Shown here in pieces: positions 18,343-27,478 of a stretch of DNA of 64,000 nucleotides. Within the stretch, counting starts at the first letter, position 1, and each line of letters begins with the position of its first letter. Source of the stretch: Lachnospiraceae bacterium (lineage in GTDB: Bacteria > Bacillota > Clostridia > Lachnospirales > Lachnospiraceae). Position numbers and translations under genes: made by a program. A model generated the notes under the pieces. The model saw only the letters and a program-made list of their open reading frames with translations. It did not search any database and was not told the DNA's origin. Location: NCBI GenBank assembly GCA_015056865.1, contig SVFM01000001.1:62001-126000 (forward strand). Reading direction: 5' to 3'.

Positions 18343-19401
18343 ATGGAGAACGGAACCAAGGAAAGGAAATTTCATATTGATCTGCTGAGAATATTGGCGT
18401 GTTTTGGCGTAATCATGGCACACACAGCTTCACAGTATTGGTATGATCTTCCAGTGGAAAGTTTTCAATGGATGGTTAGTAATTCCTATAATGCGGTGTT
18501 TCGTTTTTGTGTCCCTGTTTTTATCATGATCAGCGGCGCCCTTTTTTTGGGACGCGCCGGAGAGATTGATATCAAGCGGTTGTATCAGAATAATATCTTG
18601 CATTTGGTGGCAGCTTACTGGATCTGGAGTTTGCTTTATGGCCTTTGGGATGGCAGAGCGTGGATTGGAGCAGATGGAGTTGGCCTGTTGGATTGGGTCC
18701 GGGAAATCGTGTACAGCAGAGGACATCTGTGGTTTATTCCTATGTTGGTGGGAATCTATGCCATATTGCCGGTGCTGAAGGGATGGACAGATCATGCTCC
18801 TAAAAAACAGATAGAGTATTTTTTGGTTCTTTTTCTGGTTCTGAACATTGGCATCTTTACACTGCGTATCTGGAATCTGCCCATGACAGTCAATAAATTC
18901 TTGGATTTTTTTGATGTACCGCTGGTAGGCAGTTATGTGGGGTATTTTGTATTGGGGTATTACCTAAGCAAGTATTCTTTGCCGCCATCAAAGAGAAAAC
19001 TCTGCTATTTGCTGGGGCTGGCCGGGGCGGCTGTGGCTGCGGTAGTAAGCAACGTATTGTCCCTGCAAAGGGGATGGGGAGTTGTGGCAGCTTACGATGT
19101 TTACAGTGTGTTTACGATGCTGGTATGTGTTGCATTGTTTGTATTTTTTCAGGAAAAGGTATCCCAAAAGGCTTGGGGGGAGCGGTCACGGAGATGGATC
19201 AAAGAGGTATCTGCCAATACTTTTGGCATCTATGTGCTCCACTTCTTGATTATAGAACTCCTGCAACTGCTGGGATTTGACAGTATGAGTGTGAATAACG
19301 TGGTGGGAATTCCGTTGCTGGCGGTGGTCTGCTTTGTCATCAGCAGTGTGATCATATCTTTGCTCAGAAGAATTCCCTTGGTAGGAAAATATATCTGCTA
19401 A
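18343..19401 (+). CDS. Acyltransferase-3 family membrane protein
   Basis: 352 residues. KFHIDLLRILACFGVIMAH near the start carries the family's conserved arginine and histidine, and about ten membrane segments follow, including FGIYVLHFLIIELL late in the protein, a common feature of WecH/OafA-like members. It would O-acylate a surface glycan or be a WecH-like O-acetyltransferase. It lies 26 bases after the aminotransferase and 21 bases before another membrane protein. The acceptor is unknown. Confidence 0.87.
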   Translation: MENGTKERKFHIDLLRILACFGVIMAHTASQYWYDLPVESFQWMVSNSYNAVFRFCVPVFIMISGALFLGRAGEIDIKRLYQNNILHLVAAYWIWSLLYGLWDGRAWIGADGVGLLDWVREIVYSRGHLWFIPMLVGIYAILPVLKGWTDHAPKKQIEYFLVLFLVLNIGIFTLRIWNLPMTVNKFLDFFDVPLVGSYVGYFVLGYYLSKYSLPPSKRKLCYLLGLAGAAVAAVVSNVLSLQRGWGVVAAYDVYSVFTMLVCVALFVFFQEKVSQKAWGERSRRWIKEVSANTFGIYVLHFLIIELLQLLGFDSMSVNNVVGIPLLAVVCFVISSVIISLLRRIPLVGKYIC

Positions 19402-19422
19402 GGACTGCGAAGAGAGGTTAAG

Positions 19423-20799
19423 ATGCGCAGGGAAATCAAAAAAAGTATATCCGGTCTGTTTGTCATCGGAATGGGAGTTCAGTTCCTCCTGGGGCTTTGT
19501 TGGGCTTTTTCACATTTTTTACAGATGCCGGAGTTTGAGAGGACAACAGAATATATCAGGGCAAGTGAGAATTTGGTGATCGATGAATATATGGGGATTT
19601 TGTATCCTCTATTTATTGCGGGAGCAAAGGGGCTGGAGCAGCTTCTTGGCATCCCGTTTTATTGCTTTTTGTACTTGCTGCAGATTGGGGCAGGGGTCTC
19701 GGCATCCTGTTTTTTTGTGTACAGTTGCCGTAAGGAGAAGAAAAAGGTGTTTTGTCTTTCCAATCTGGCGGCTGCAGTTTTTTTGATGACAGTTCCTATG
19801 GTGTTACAGTGTTATATGGCAGTTTTGCCGGAGGCCTTTTGTTTGTCGGGAAGCTTGGTAATGCTGGGCCTATGTATAGGAGTACTGAAGAGGGAACGAC
19901 CTATGGACCTGCAGTTTTTTCTGATGCTGGGTCTCTTGTGGTGCGGAATGGCACTGTTTCAGCCGGATTATCTGTGGCTGGCCGGACTGCCGGTGCTGTG
20001 GATGCTGGTGGTTTGTGGAATTCGGAAAGGCATCTTTGTCAGAGCCCTTTTGATCAGTCTGGGTGCGCTGCTTTTGATCCTGGGCGTGCGGGGATTTACG
20101 GTGCAGCCGGGCAGTTATGGAAAGATACAGAGGTCTTTGGGGGCGACTATGGTCAGTCGCATGGTCTGGCCTAATTTTTATACAACTTATTTTTTCTGGC
20201 CGGAAGAGATCAAGCAGGTTATGAGCCAAGACCAGGCTTTGAGCATTTCTTTGCATGCAGATCAGGTGCAGAATGTATTTGGTCCCATGGTTGAGAAAGC
20301 CTATGGAAAGCAGGCGGCAAATGGGTATTATTGGGACATGGCAGTGGGGTGTCTCCAGGTTAGGACTAAAGAGATTTTGGTGAGTGTATCTCAGGATCTG
20401 GGGGATTATCTTTGCGTGCCCTGGAGTTTGCTGGAGCAGCTGCAAGGCAGCGGCCGGTCTTATTCCGGGTGGAATTATGCCAGGATGCAGGAGGGGAGCC
20501 CCACCTTGACCAAGTGGTATGTGTATTACAGCTTATGGATGTTCCGTATTGGGATTTTCCTGTGCCTGGGCATAGGAGTGAGACGGCTGATACCTGCCTT
20601 ACAGAGAAAGGAAAGAGGGCGGCTCCGTCCACGGGCCTGGGTGTGCCTGGTGGGCTGTTTTCTACTGGGGACAGTGATATGGTATACCATGTCGGCGGCA
20701 GGGATGATGGATTATCTGCATGTGTCGGTTGTATCCATGCTCTGGTATGCATTTTTGCTTGTGGGATATAAACAGCTGCATGACAGCTGTGAGAAATAG
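19423..20799 (+). CDS. Multi-membrane protein, possibly GT-C-like
   Basis: 458 residues, about ten hydrophobic segments. The first external loop (about residues 30-60) contains EFERTTEYIRASENLVIDEYMG, with several acidic residues and a conserved-looking DEYMGILYPLF. This resembles putative GT-C proteins of Clostridia, but I cannot place it in a named family. AGAGAGG lies before the ATG, and the next gene starts about 11 bases downstream. Confidence 0.62.
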   Translation: MRREIKKSISGLFVIGMGVQFLLGLCWAFSHFLQMPEFERTTEYIRASENLVIDEYMGILYPLFIAGAKGLEQLLGIPFYCFLYLLQIGAGVSASCFFVYSCRKEKKKVFCLSNLAAAVFLMTVPMVLQCYMAVLPEAFCLSGSLVMLGLCIGVLKRERPMDLQFFLMLGLLWCGMALFQPDYLWLAGLPVLWMLVVCGIRKGIFVRALLISLGALLLILGVRGFTVQPGSYGKIQRSLGATMVSRMVWPNFYTTYFFWPEEIKQVMSQDQALSISLHADQVQNVFGPMVEKAYGKQAANGYYWDMAVGCLQVRTKEILVSVSQDLGDYLCVPWSLLEQLQGSGRSYSGWNYARMQEGSPTLTKWYVYYSLWMFRIGIFLCLGIGVRRLIPALQRKERGRLRPRAWVCLVGCFLLGTVIWYTMSAAGMMDYLHVSVVSMLWYAFLLVGYKQLHDSCEK

Positions 20800-20810
20800 A
20801 AGGGGTGCGT

Positions 20811-22638
20811 ATGTTGGCAGTTCAGATATTGATTTTGGCAATTTTATTATTGGCAGTCCCCTCAGTGGTGGGATTGTTTTTTGTGAATATAGGGCCAAGG
20901 GATGGTAAATTGCCCTTTGCCTGGATCAGCGGTCAGATCTTGCTTTGGGCCGGATTTCAGTGTATTTGTGTACCTATGATATTGTCACAGCAGAAGTTTT
21001 CCCGTTTGTGCCTCTTTTTTGGGATATATATAGGGATTATGGTGGCGGCGGCACTTCTGTATTATTTTTTACGAGGCAGGAAAGTGGCACCTCTTAGACT
21101 GGTTTCCGAGAAGGCGATCAGGAAAAAGAGTGACTTGATTTGTTGGATTGTCTTTGGTGTGCTGTTGGTGTTCCAGTTGGTCATGGCAGTGTGCATGGCT
21201 TATGAGGAGGGCGATGACGCCTATTATGTGGCCATGTCTACAGGTACGGTGGGATCTGATCTGATGTATGATAAGATTCCGTATACAGGCGGATATACAG
21301 GGTTGGATGCAAGACATGGTCTAGCACCGTTTCCCATATGGGTAGCCTTTCTGGCAAAGTTGTCCGGCATGCCAGCGGTGACAGTGGCACAGATTGCCCT
21401 CCCCATGGTGCTGATCGTCATGACGTATGTATTATACTATCTGATCGGTAAGATGCTGCTGAAGGGACATGGTTCCATGCTGGGGCTCTTTATGGTGTTT
21501 GTGGAATTGATGGTATTGTTTGGGGGCTATTCGGTTTATACGGCGGAAAACTTTTTGCTGGTGCGTACAGCCCAGGGAAAATCTGTGATTGCCAATCTTA
21601 TTTTCCCCTTTATGTTTTTGCTGATGTACCTCTTGTTGGAGAAGGTGCAAAAGGGAGAGAAACTGAAGGGAAAGCTTTGGGTGCTGGTGGCCTTTACCAT
21701 GCTGTCGGGCTGTCTTTGCAGTACTTTGGGTACGCTCCTCACCTGCCTGCTGTTGGCGGTGGTAGGAGGATGCACGGCAGTCTGCTATCGGAGATGGAAA
21801 TTATTGATTCCCATGGCAACCTGTTGCCTGATCCCGGTAGGCTTTGCGGCATTGTATTTATTGGTGGGATAGAAGGGTTGCAGAACGGAGGAGAATCGTG
21901 GTAGAGATTTTTCAAAATTATGTGGGGACAGGTATGATCGTAGCACTGTTTTTGGTGGCGCTGGTGTATTTGTTCCTGTGTGAAAAGGATAAGAATAAAA
22001 GAATATTGTTTGTATACACACCTGTGATCGTACTGCTGCTTTTCTTTAATCCGCTGTTTTATCGGATTTTTTATGAGATATTGGGAAGCGAGATTTATTT
22101 TCGTATTATCTGGCTCTTGCCGTTGGCAGTTGTGGTAGCTTACGCAGTGGTGCATATGTGTGTCAGGCTGCAGGGGAAGGTCAGGACCGGGTTTGCACTG
22201 ATCTGTGCTGTGGTGTTGATCCTCTCCGGTAAACTGGTATATAGCAGTCCCTTGTACAGTCCGGCGGAAAATACCTATCATGTGCCTCAGAAGGTGGTGG
22301 ATATCTGCGATGCCATCGAAGTGGAGGGCCGTGAAGTTATGGCCGCCTTTCCTACGGAATTTTTGTTGTATGTACGCCAATATACTCAGGGGGTCTGCAT
22401 GCCTTATGGACGGACGGTGCTCATGGGGTACTATGATGATTTTCACGGACTGATCATGTCGGAGGAGATACAGGTGGAGGAATTGGCACAGATGGCTAAG
22501 GCCTCCAAGTGCCACTATGTGATCCTGCCGGAAAAGACAGTCCTGATAGGTGACATGGAAGCCTTTGATTACGAAGTATTTGATAGCATGCACGGTTATG
22601 TGATCTATGTGGATAACAGTATTTATAGGGGGTTGTAA
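20811..22638 (+). pseudogene. DUF6077-like membrane protein gene, probably split by a one-base frameshift
   Basis: Two consecutive frames look like halves of one protein. The first (20811-21872, about 353 residues) has about nine membrane segments and EEGDDAYYVAMSTGTVG, then DARHGLAPFPIWVA, the pattern I associate with DUF6077 proteins; it stops at TAG after ALYLLVG. The second (from 21898, or open from about 21844, to 22638; about 246 residues) has four to five membrane segments and a soluble tail like those at the ends of neighbouring GT-C proteins. Removing one G from the GGG in TTGGTGGGATAG makes a continuous frame. GGAGGAG at 21887-21893 before GTG 21898 means separate translation of the second half remains possible, as does a sequencing error. 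Confidence 0.6.
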
Positions 22639-22639
22639 C

Positions 22640-23632
22640 TTATTCCACCACCGGTTCAGGGAATAATTCCAGAGCATATATAAGTTTTTCGGCAACCAGC
22701 TTCCGCCCCTCTTCGTTCAGGTGAATATGGTCTTTTAGGTAGTCGGGAGCAACTTTTTCGTAAACGCCTCCAAAGAAGTTGTCTACAAAGGACACACTCA
22801 GGTTGTAGGCTGCATCAGCCTGCTTGGCTACATAAGTGGAAAGGTGGCTAAAGCCGTAGTCTTCCAGGTAACTGCTGATGGTAGTGCCGTCCTCCTGCAG
22901 TGCATAAGCATAGGTGGGTGACATAACAATGATCCGGATGTGGGGAAGATAGGTCTGGATCAGTTCAATACCTGCCGCCATGGAACCGGTAAAGCGCTGG
23001 GGATTTGTAAAATTCTCATCATCATTATCTCCCCGGCCGGCCAGATAGTCGCTGCCGTCGTACATGATGGCGATCACATCTACCTTTTCAAAGTCGATGG
23101 ATTCCAGGAGTTTTACTGCCTTCAGAAGGTCCGGATCAGGATCTTCCATGTTTGCAAGTGCACCCTCAATGGGAATTTCATTGTCCATGCAGAACCTGGT
23201 GGTCAGCCAATAAAAACTGAATGCATCCATGGGCTGTACATCTGCCATGAATGTTACTTCCTGGGCAGCCATATAGGAGCCGGGGATGGAACAGTTGTAT
23301 ACTGTTGCCCCTGTCTCTTTTGCCACCAGATTGCAGATATTGGTATTGGAATCCCTGTCATCTGCAAAGGGAGCGTTGCCAAAGCATACCACCGTGGTCT
23401 TGCCGTCATCCACGGGCAGATTTTCCTTGGTGGTCACCAGCGGCAGAATATAGTCCATGGGTTCGGAAACCAGGGCGGAATCAGAGTTGTCTTTGGGTAT
23501 GTCGTCGTTACTGATCACATTACCGTTGATAAAGTTTAAAATCTTGGACACAAAAATTAATATTATGGCAATGATAAATACAAAAAAGCCTATGTGAGCT
23601 GCAATCTGTATCAATCTTTTTTTGTCTTTCAT
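22640..23632 (-). CDS. SGNH-like extracytoplasmic protein lacking the catalytic Ser and Asn
   Basis: 330 residues on the minus strand, convergent with the previous gene and separated from it by one base. An N-terminal anchor (about 13-29) precedes an SGNH-like domain homologous to the protein at 10797-11672. The nucleophile block reads FGNAPFADD, with Ala87 where Ser is expected, and the block III Asn is replaced by Ser194 in YDGSDY. The block II region NCSIPGSYMAA and the final Asp301-His304 in DHIHLNEEG are kept. Such a pattern suggests a binding or accessory protein, not a hydrolase. The ATG follows AGAAAGAGG. Confidence 0.8.
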   Translation of the reverse strand: MKDKKRLIQIAAHIGFFVFIIAIILIFVSKILNFINGNVISNDDIPKDNSDSALVSEPMDYILPLVTTKENLPVDDGKTTVVCFGNAPFADDRDSNTNICNLVAKETGATVYNCSIPGSYMAAQEVTFMADVQPMDAFSFYWLTTRFCMDNEIPIEGALANMEDPDPDLLKAVKLLESIDFEKVDVIAIMYDGSDYLAGRGDNDDENFTNPQRFTGSMAAGIELIQTYLPHIRIIVMSPTYAYALQEDGTTISSYLEDYGFSHLSTYVAKQADAAYNLSVSFVDNFFGGVYEKVAPDYLKDHIHLNEEGRKLVAEKLIYALELFPEPVVE

Positions 23633-23673
23633 AACAAACCTCTTTCTTTTTTTCCTTATTATGTCAAAAATGC

Positions 23674-23692
23674 AATCATGTATGCCATGATT
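23674..23692. promoter_or_regulatory. Operator-like inverted repeat in a divergent intergenic region
   Basis: AATCATG (23674-23680) and CATGATT (23686-23692) form a perfect 7-base inverted repeat with a 5-base spacer, between the divergent SGNH-like gene and the Big_2/GH25 gene. It lies 40 to 60 bases upstream of the minus-strand start. It could be an operator; chance is possible at this length. Confidence 0.3.
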
Positions 23693-23810
23693 CTACTACA
23701 CAATGGAAACTTGTGTCCAGTGTACGAGGAAATATTTAAGAAAAAATAAATAAAAAGATGCTGTTCATAAAAAAATAAGAAACGAGGAGAAAGATAATCG
23801 GCGTTTTAAC

Positions 23811-23839
23811 TTGAAGAAGAGTGGGCGAAATGGTATAAT
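23811..23839 (+). promoter_or_regulatory. Sigma-A-type promoter for the Big_2/GH25 gene
   Basis: TTGAAG (23811-23816), a 17-base spacer and TATAAT (23834-23839) with TGG just before it (extended -10). It lies about 50 bases upstream of the ATG at 23891. This is the clearest promoter in the central cluster and implies transcription independent of the block upstream. Confidence 0.75.
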
Positions 23840-23890
23840 GTCGTATGAATGTTTATTTTTCAAAGGATTCTCAGAAAGGATTATACAGTC

Positions 23891-26800
23891 ATGAAGAAAC
23901 TTTTTGGACGAAAGTCTGAAGCCTATAATGAAGAACTGGAAATGGAGGACTTGGAGTACGATGAATATTCTGACGAATACTCTGAAGAGGAGTATGAAGA
24001 GTATGCGGAAGAGGACGAGTACTTTGAGGATGCAGAGTTCGTAGAAGAAACATATGAGGATCAGGAGTATTATGCCGAGGATGATGGACAGGCTGTATAC
24101 TACGAGGACGAGATATATTACGAAGAGGAACTGGAGTTTGATGACCAGGATACGGTTTACCCGGAGGATGATGAGGAAGATGAGGATTCCCACGGGTTCT
24201 GGTACGGATTGACCCATATGGGACTTATGGATCGTGTCATCATGTTTACCGGTGTGATGGTACTGGCCCTTGCATTGATCGTAGGTGGAGTTTATTTCAG
24301 CGCACGGATCTGGAATGAACAGGTATCCTCCTTTGATTCTGTGGGAAATCAGCTGACCGGGATCACCATGATCGGAGAAACCGGACTGATGGCAGTTGCA
24401 GATGCGGAAGAAGCCAGGATAAATGCTGCAAATAATGCAGATAAAGAAGAGGACAAAGAGTATAACGAGAATGATTATGATAAACAAGTGACGGTAGCTA
24501 TGAATACGACTTCCGTTCAGAAAGATCTGAAGGTGAAATTCGTAAATGAGCGTACCAACAAGCTGATCGGAAATGTGCCGTTTGCGGTGGAGGTGACCAA
24601 CCCCAGCGGTAAGAAGGAAATCTGGACAGATGATGATATGGACGGTATCGTCTATAAGAAGGAGATTGCCGCCGGTAAATACGTGGTGACCCTGCAGAGT
24701 CTGGAGGATGAGAAATACGAGAAGTACGTGATATCCGGCAGCGGCAAGAATGTGACGGTAAAGGATAAGATTGTCTATGAGAAGGTAGAGGTGGAGGACG
24801 AGATCAAGGATGAGTCCGAGGTCAACGCGAAAGAGGAGGATACCGCTCAAAAGGACGTGGTAGTGGAGTCCACCTTGAAGGATACTGTGGTATGGGTAGA
24901 ATCCACCAAGAATACGGATTATATGGCAGTACCCAAGAGCAGTATCAAGGATCCTGCGGTAACTGCCAGTGTGGGAACTGTATTCCTGCGCTTGTCCGGA
25001 TATACCATCAGCGGGGATGCCCAGGGAACAGATACAGTTACCCTGACTCCTACCAGACCCACTGGGACCTATACCGGCTATAGGTTAGAGGAAACGTGGA
25101 GAAGTGGCAGTGATCAGCTTGCTACAGTTACCATGAATGAATCCACAAAGGCCGGCGTGGTGACTGCCAAAGGCGCCGGAGCAGTGACGATCACCTACTC
25201 CTATGCATGGGTACAGGAAGAAGGTGTCAGTACCGGAGATGTGGTGCCCACAACCATGCAGGGGCAGCAGACTTGGAATCTGACCATTCAGTCGGCAGCT
25301 CCTACGCCTTCTGTAACATTGGATAAAAACACTTTGAGCCTGGAAGTGGGTAAAACATATAAGTTAATTGCGACTGTTGTTCCGGAGGGATCGGCGATTA
25401 CCTGGACAACGGATGATAAGGATATTGCTACCGTAGCGGCAGACGGAACTGTAACAGCGGTTGGGCAGGGAACCACAATGATTTCCGCCAGCACGGATCA
25501 GGCTGCAGTGGCTACCTGTATGATAAACGTAACAGCCCCGGCTACGCCTATTACAGCGGTTACTCTTTCTAAGAACACGCTGGCAATTGATCTGTCCGGC
25601 GAGGTAAAGACGGGAGAGCTGACAGCAACAGTAACCGGTACGGGAGAATTCAGCAAGGAAGTGACCTGGAAATCCTCCGATGAGAGCATTGCCAAGGTAA
25701 CTGTGGATGAGACGGGAAAGGCCATCGTAACAGGATTAAAAGCAGGTACCGCAACGATCACTGTGACATCTAAAGCAGATGAGACAAAGTTTGCTTCCTG
25801 TACGGTGACGGTAACAGGCAAGTCTAACACTCCTATTTCAGAGATCACCCTTTCGAAAGAAGAGTTGACCATTGATATGCTTACCGGTAAAGTGACTGCA
25901 GAACTGACAGCAACAGTGACCGGTACCGGAGAATTCAGTAAGGAAGTAACTTGGAAGTCCTCTGATGAAAAAATTGTAAAGGTAACTGTGGATGAGACCG
26001 GTAAAGCAACATTGACCGCTGTGAAGGCGGGAGAAGCAACGATTACCGTAACTTCCAAAGTGGATGAGACCAAATTCGCCACTTGTGCGGTAAAGGTGAC
26101 AGGAGAAGCTGTTACTGCACTTGTTCTGGAGGAGACAGAGGTGAAGGTGCCTGTGTTTACCAAGCTGGAACTGAAAGCCAAGACCACTCCGGAGGGTGGT
26201 AAGATCGTTTGGACTTCAGATAAGAAAGAAATTGCAACGGTAGACGAAAAGGGCGTTGTGACGGGCGTGAAGGAAGGTACTGCAGTGATCACTGCTACCT
26301 GTGGAACCCTGACTGCAAAATGTACCGTGAAGGTTACCAAGCTGATGACCCTCGATAAGATCACACTTACGGTGATCGTGGGAGGAGAAGGAACCGTCAA
26401 GGTAACTGTGGCCGATGACGGAAAGGGTAAGGTAACGGCAGCTTCAGCAGATACCAGCGCGGTAACCGTAAGTGTAAAGGATAATGTGGTTACATACAAG
26501 GGCATTTCCGCCAAGAATTCTGTTGGTACCACCATTGCATATACAACCGCTACAGGACAGATCGTTTATCAGGATGTGATGGTCAGCGTAGTTTCCAATA
26601 CGGATAAGCTGAAAAATAACAAAGGTCAGGTGCTTTACGTGAAGAATGCCGAGGGCAAGTATGTGGAAGCTGCAGCCTCCGACTATTATAAATACGATAC
26701 CTTCTATCTGCCTTACACCAAGTATACAGGCTGGCAGACGATCAATGGAAAGGTTTACTTCTATAATGTGGACGGCAAGGCGGTAACCGGTACGCAGGTC

Positions 26801-27448
26801 ATTCAGGGAGCAGAGTATACTTTTGCGGCGGATGGCAGCTTGATGACCGGAAGTGGTGTTATGGGTATTGACGTTTCCAAGTGGAACGGCACTATTGATT
26901 GGAATGCGGTAAAGAATTCGGGTGTATCCTATGTGATCATCCGATGCGGTTATCGAGGATCTTCCAACGGTTCGTTGATCATAGATCCTAAGTACCATAC
27001 CAATATCAAGGGAGCCACAGCGGCGGGGCTGAAGGTCGGTGTCTATTTCTTCAGTCAGGCATTGGATGAGATAGAGGCGGTGGAAGAGGCTTCCATGGTG
27101 CTCAGCCTGATCAAGGATTATAAGATATCCTATCCGGTATTTTTGGATGTGGAGAGCAGCGGCGGCCGGGCAGATAAGATTGACAGTACTACCCGGACCA
27201 AGGTGATCAAGGCCTTTTGTGAGACCATAGAGAAGGAAGGTTACACGGCTGGTGTATATGCCAACAAGACTTGGTTGGAGAAGAAGATGGATGCGGTGCA
27301 GCTTGAAAAATATGTGATTTGGCTGGCACAGTATGCAGCAGAACCTACTTATACGAAAACAAGATATGATATATGGCAGTATAAGGATACCGGAAAGGTG
27401 AGCGGTATCAGCGGTAAGGTGGATCTGAATCTGAGCTATTGGGAATAA
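23891..27448 (+). CDS. Membrane-anchored Big_2-domain protein with C-terminal GH25 lysozyme domain
   Basis: 1185 residues from ATG 23891 (AGAAAGGA upstream; the in-frame ATG at 23849 lies only ten bases after the -10 and has no ribosome binding site). Order: a cytoplasmic tail very rich in Glu, Asp and Tyr (about 10-100); one membrane segment (about 115-138); a linker and an unassigned region with a Cna_B-like look (about 205-285); Big_2-type Ig-like repeats (about 473-820), two of them nearly identical; a short glucan/choline-binding-like repeat region with GWQTINGKVYFYNVDGKAV (about 945-965); and a GH25 muramidase-like domain (about 991-1185) with MGIDVSKWNGTIDW and the acidic FLDVE motif. 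It should cleave or bind peptidoglycan outside the cell. Placement amid glycan genes suggests wall remodelling during polymer attachment. Confidence 0.9.
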   Translation: MKKLFGRKSEAYNEELEMEDLEYDEYSDEYSEEEYEEYAEEDEYFEDAEFVEETYEDQEYYAEDDGQAVYYEDEIYYEEELEFDDQDTVYPEDDEEDEDSHGFWYGLTHMGLMDRVIMFTGVMVLALALIVGGVYFSARIWNEQVSSFDSVGNQLTGITMIGETGLMAVADAEEARINAANNADKEEDKEYNENDYDKQVTVAMNTTSVQKDLKVKFVNERTNKLIGNVPFAVEVTNPSGKKEIWTDDDMDGIVYKKEIAAGKYVVTLQSLEDEKYEKYVISGSGKNVTVKDKIVYEKVEVEDEIKDESEVNAKEEDTAQKDVVVESTLKDTVVWVESTKNTDYMAVPKSSIKDPAVTASVGTVFLRLSGYTISGDAQGTDTVTLTPTRPTGTYTGYRLEETWRSGSDQLATVTMNESTKAGVVTAKGAGAVTITYSYAWVQEEGVSTGDVVPTTMQGQQTWNLTIQSAAPTPSVTLDKNTLSLEVGKTYKLIATVVPEGSAITWTTDDKDIATVAADGTVTAVGQGTTMISASTDQAAVATCMINVTAPATPITAVTLSKNTLAIDLSGEVKTGELTATVTGTGEFSKEVTWKSSDESIAKVTVDETGKAIVTGLKAGTATITVTSKADETKFASCTVTVTGKSNTPISEITLSKEELTIDMLTGKVTAELTATVTGTGEFSKEVTWKSSDEKIVKVTVDETGKATLTAVKAGEATITVTSKVDETKFATCAVKVTGEAVTALVLEETEVKVPVFTKLELKAKTTPEGGKIVWTSDKKEIATVDEKGVVTGVKEGTAVITATCGTLTAKCTVKVTKLMTLDKITLTVIVGGEGTVKVTVADDGKGKVTAASADTSAVTVSVKDNVVTYKGISAKNSVGTTIAYTTATGQIVYQDVMVSVVSNTDKLKNNKGQVLYVKNAEGKYVEAAASDYYKYDTFYLPYTKYTGWQTINGKVYFYNVDGKAVTGTQVIQGAEYTFAADGSLMTGSGVMGIDVSKWNGTIDWNAVKNSGVSYVIIRCGYRGSSNGSLIIDPKYHTNIKGATAAGLKVGVYFFSQALDEIEAVEEASMVLSLIKDYKISYPVFLDVESSGGRADKIDSTTRTKVIKAFCETIEKEGYTAGVYANKTWLEKKMDAVQLEKYVIWLAQYAAEPTYTKTRYDIWQYKDTGKVSGISGKVDLNLSYWE
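25553..26104 (+). repeat. Tandem near-identical Big_2 repeats inside the GH25 protein gene
   Basis: Two consecutive units of about 92 codons, starting near 25553 and 25838, share long identical stretches in protein (TGTGEFSKEVTWKSSDE, KVTVDETGKA, ATITVTSK, DETKFA). Earlier and later Big_2 units are more diverged, so this pair looks like a recent internal duplication. Confidence 0.85.
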
Positions 27449-27478
27449 TCTACATAAAGCGAGAGAATGGAGAAAAGT

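Noticed and set aside
23765-24850. A 361-codon hydrophobic minus-strand frame
   Set aside because: It is the complement of the acidic Glu/Asp/Tyr-rich coding region, which reads as Ile/Leu/Phe on the other strand, and it has no ribosome binding site.
25498-26535. A 345-codon open frame on the minus strand across the Big_2 repeats
   Set aside because: It mirrors the repetitive threonine/valine coding of the plus-strand gene and has no independent support.
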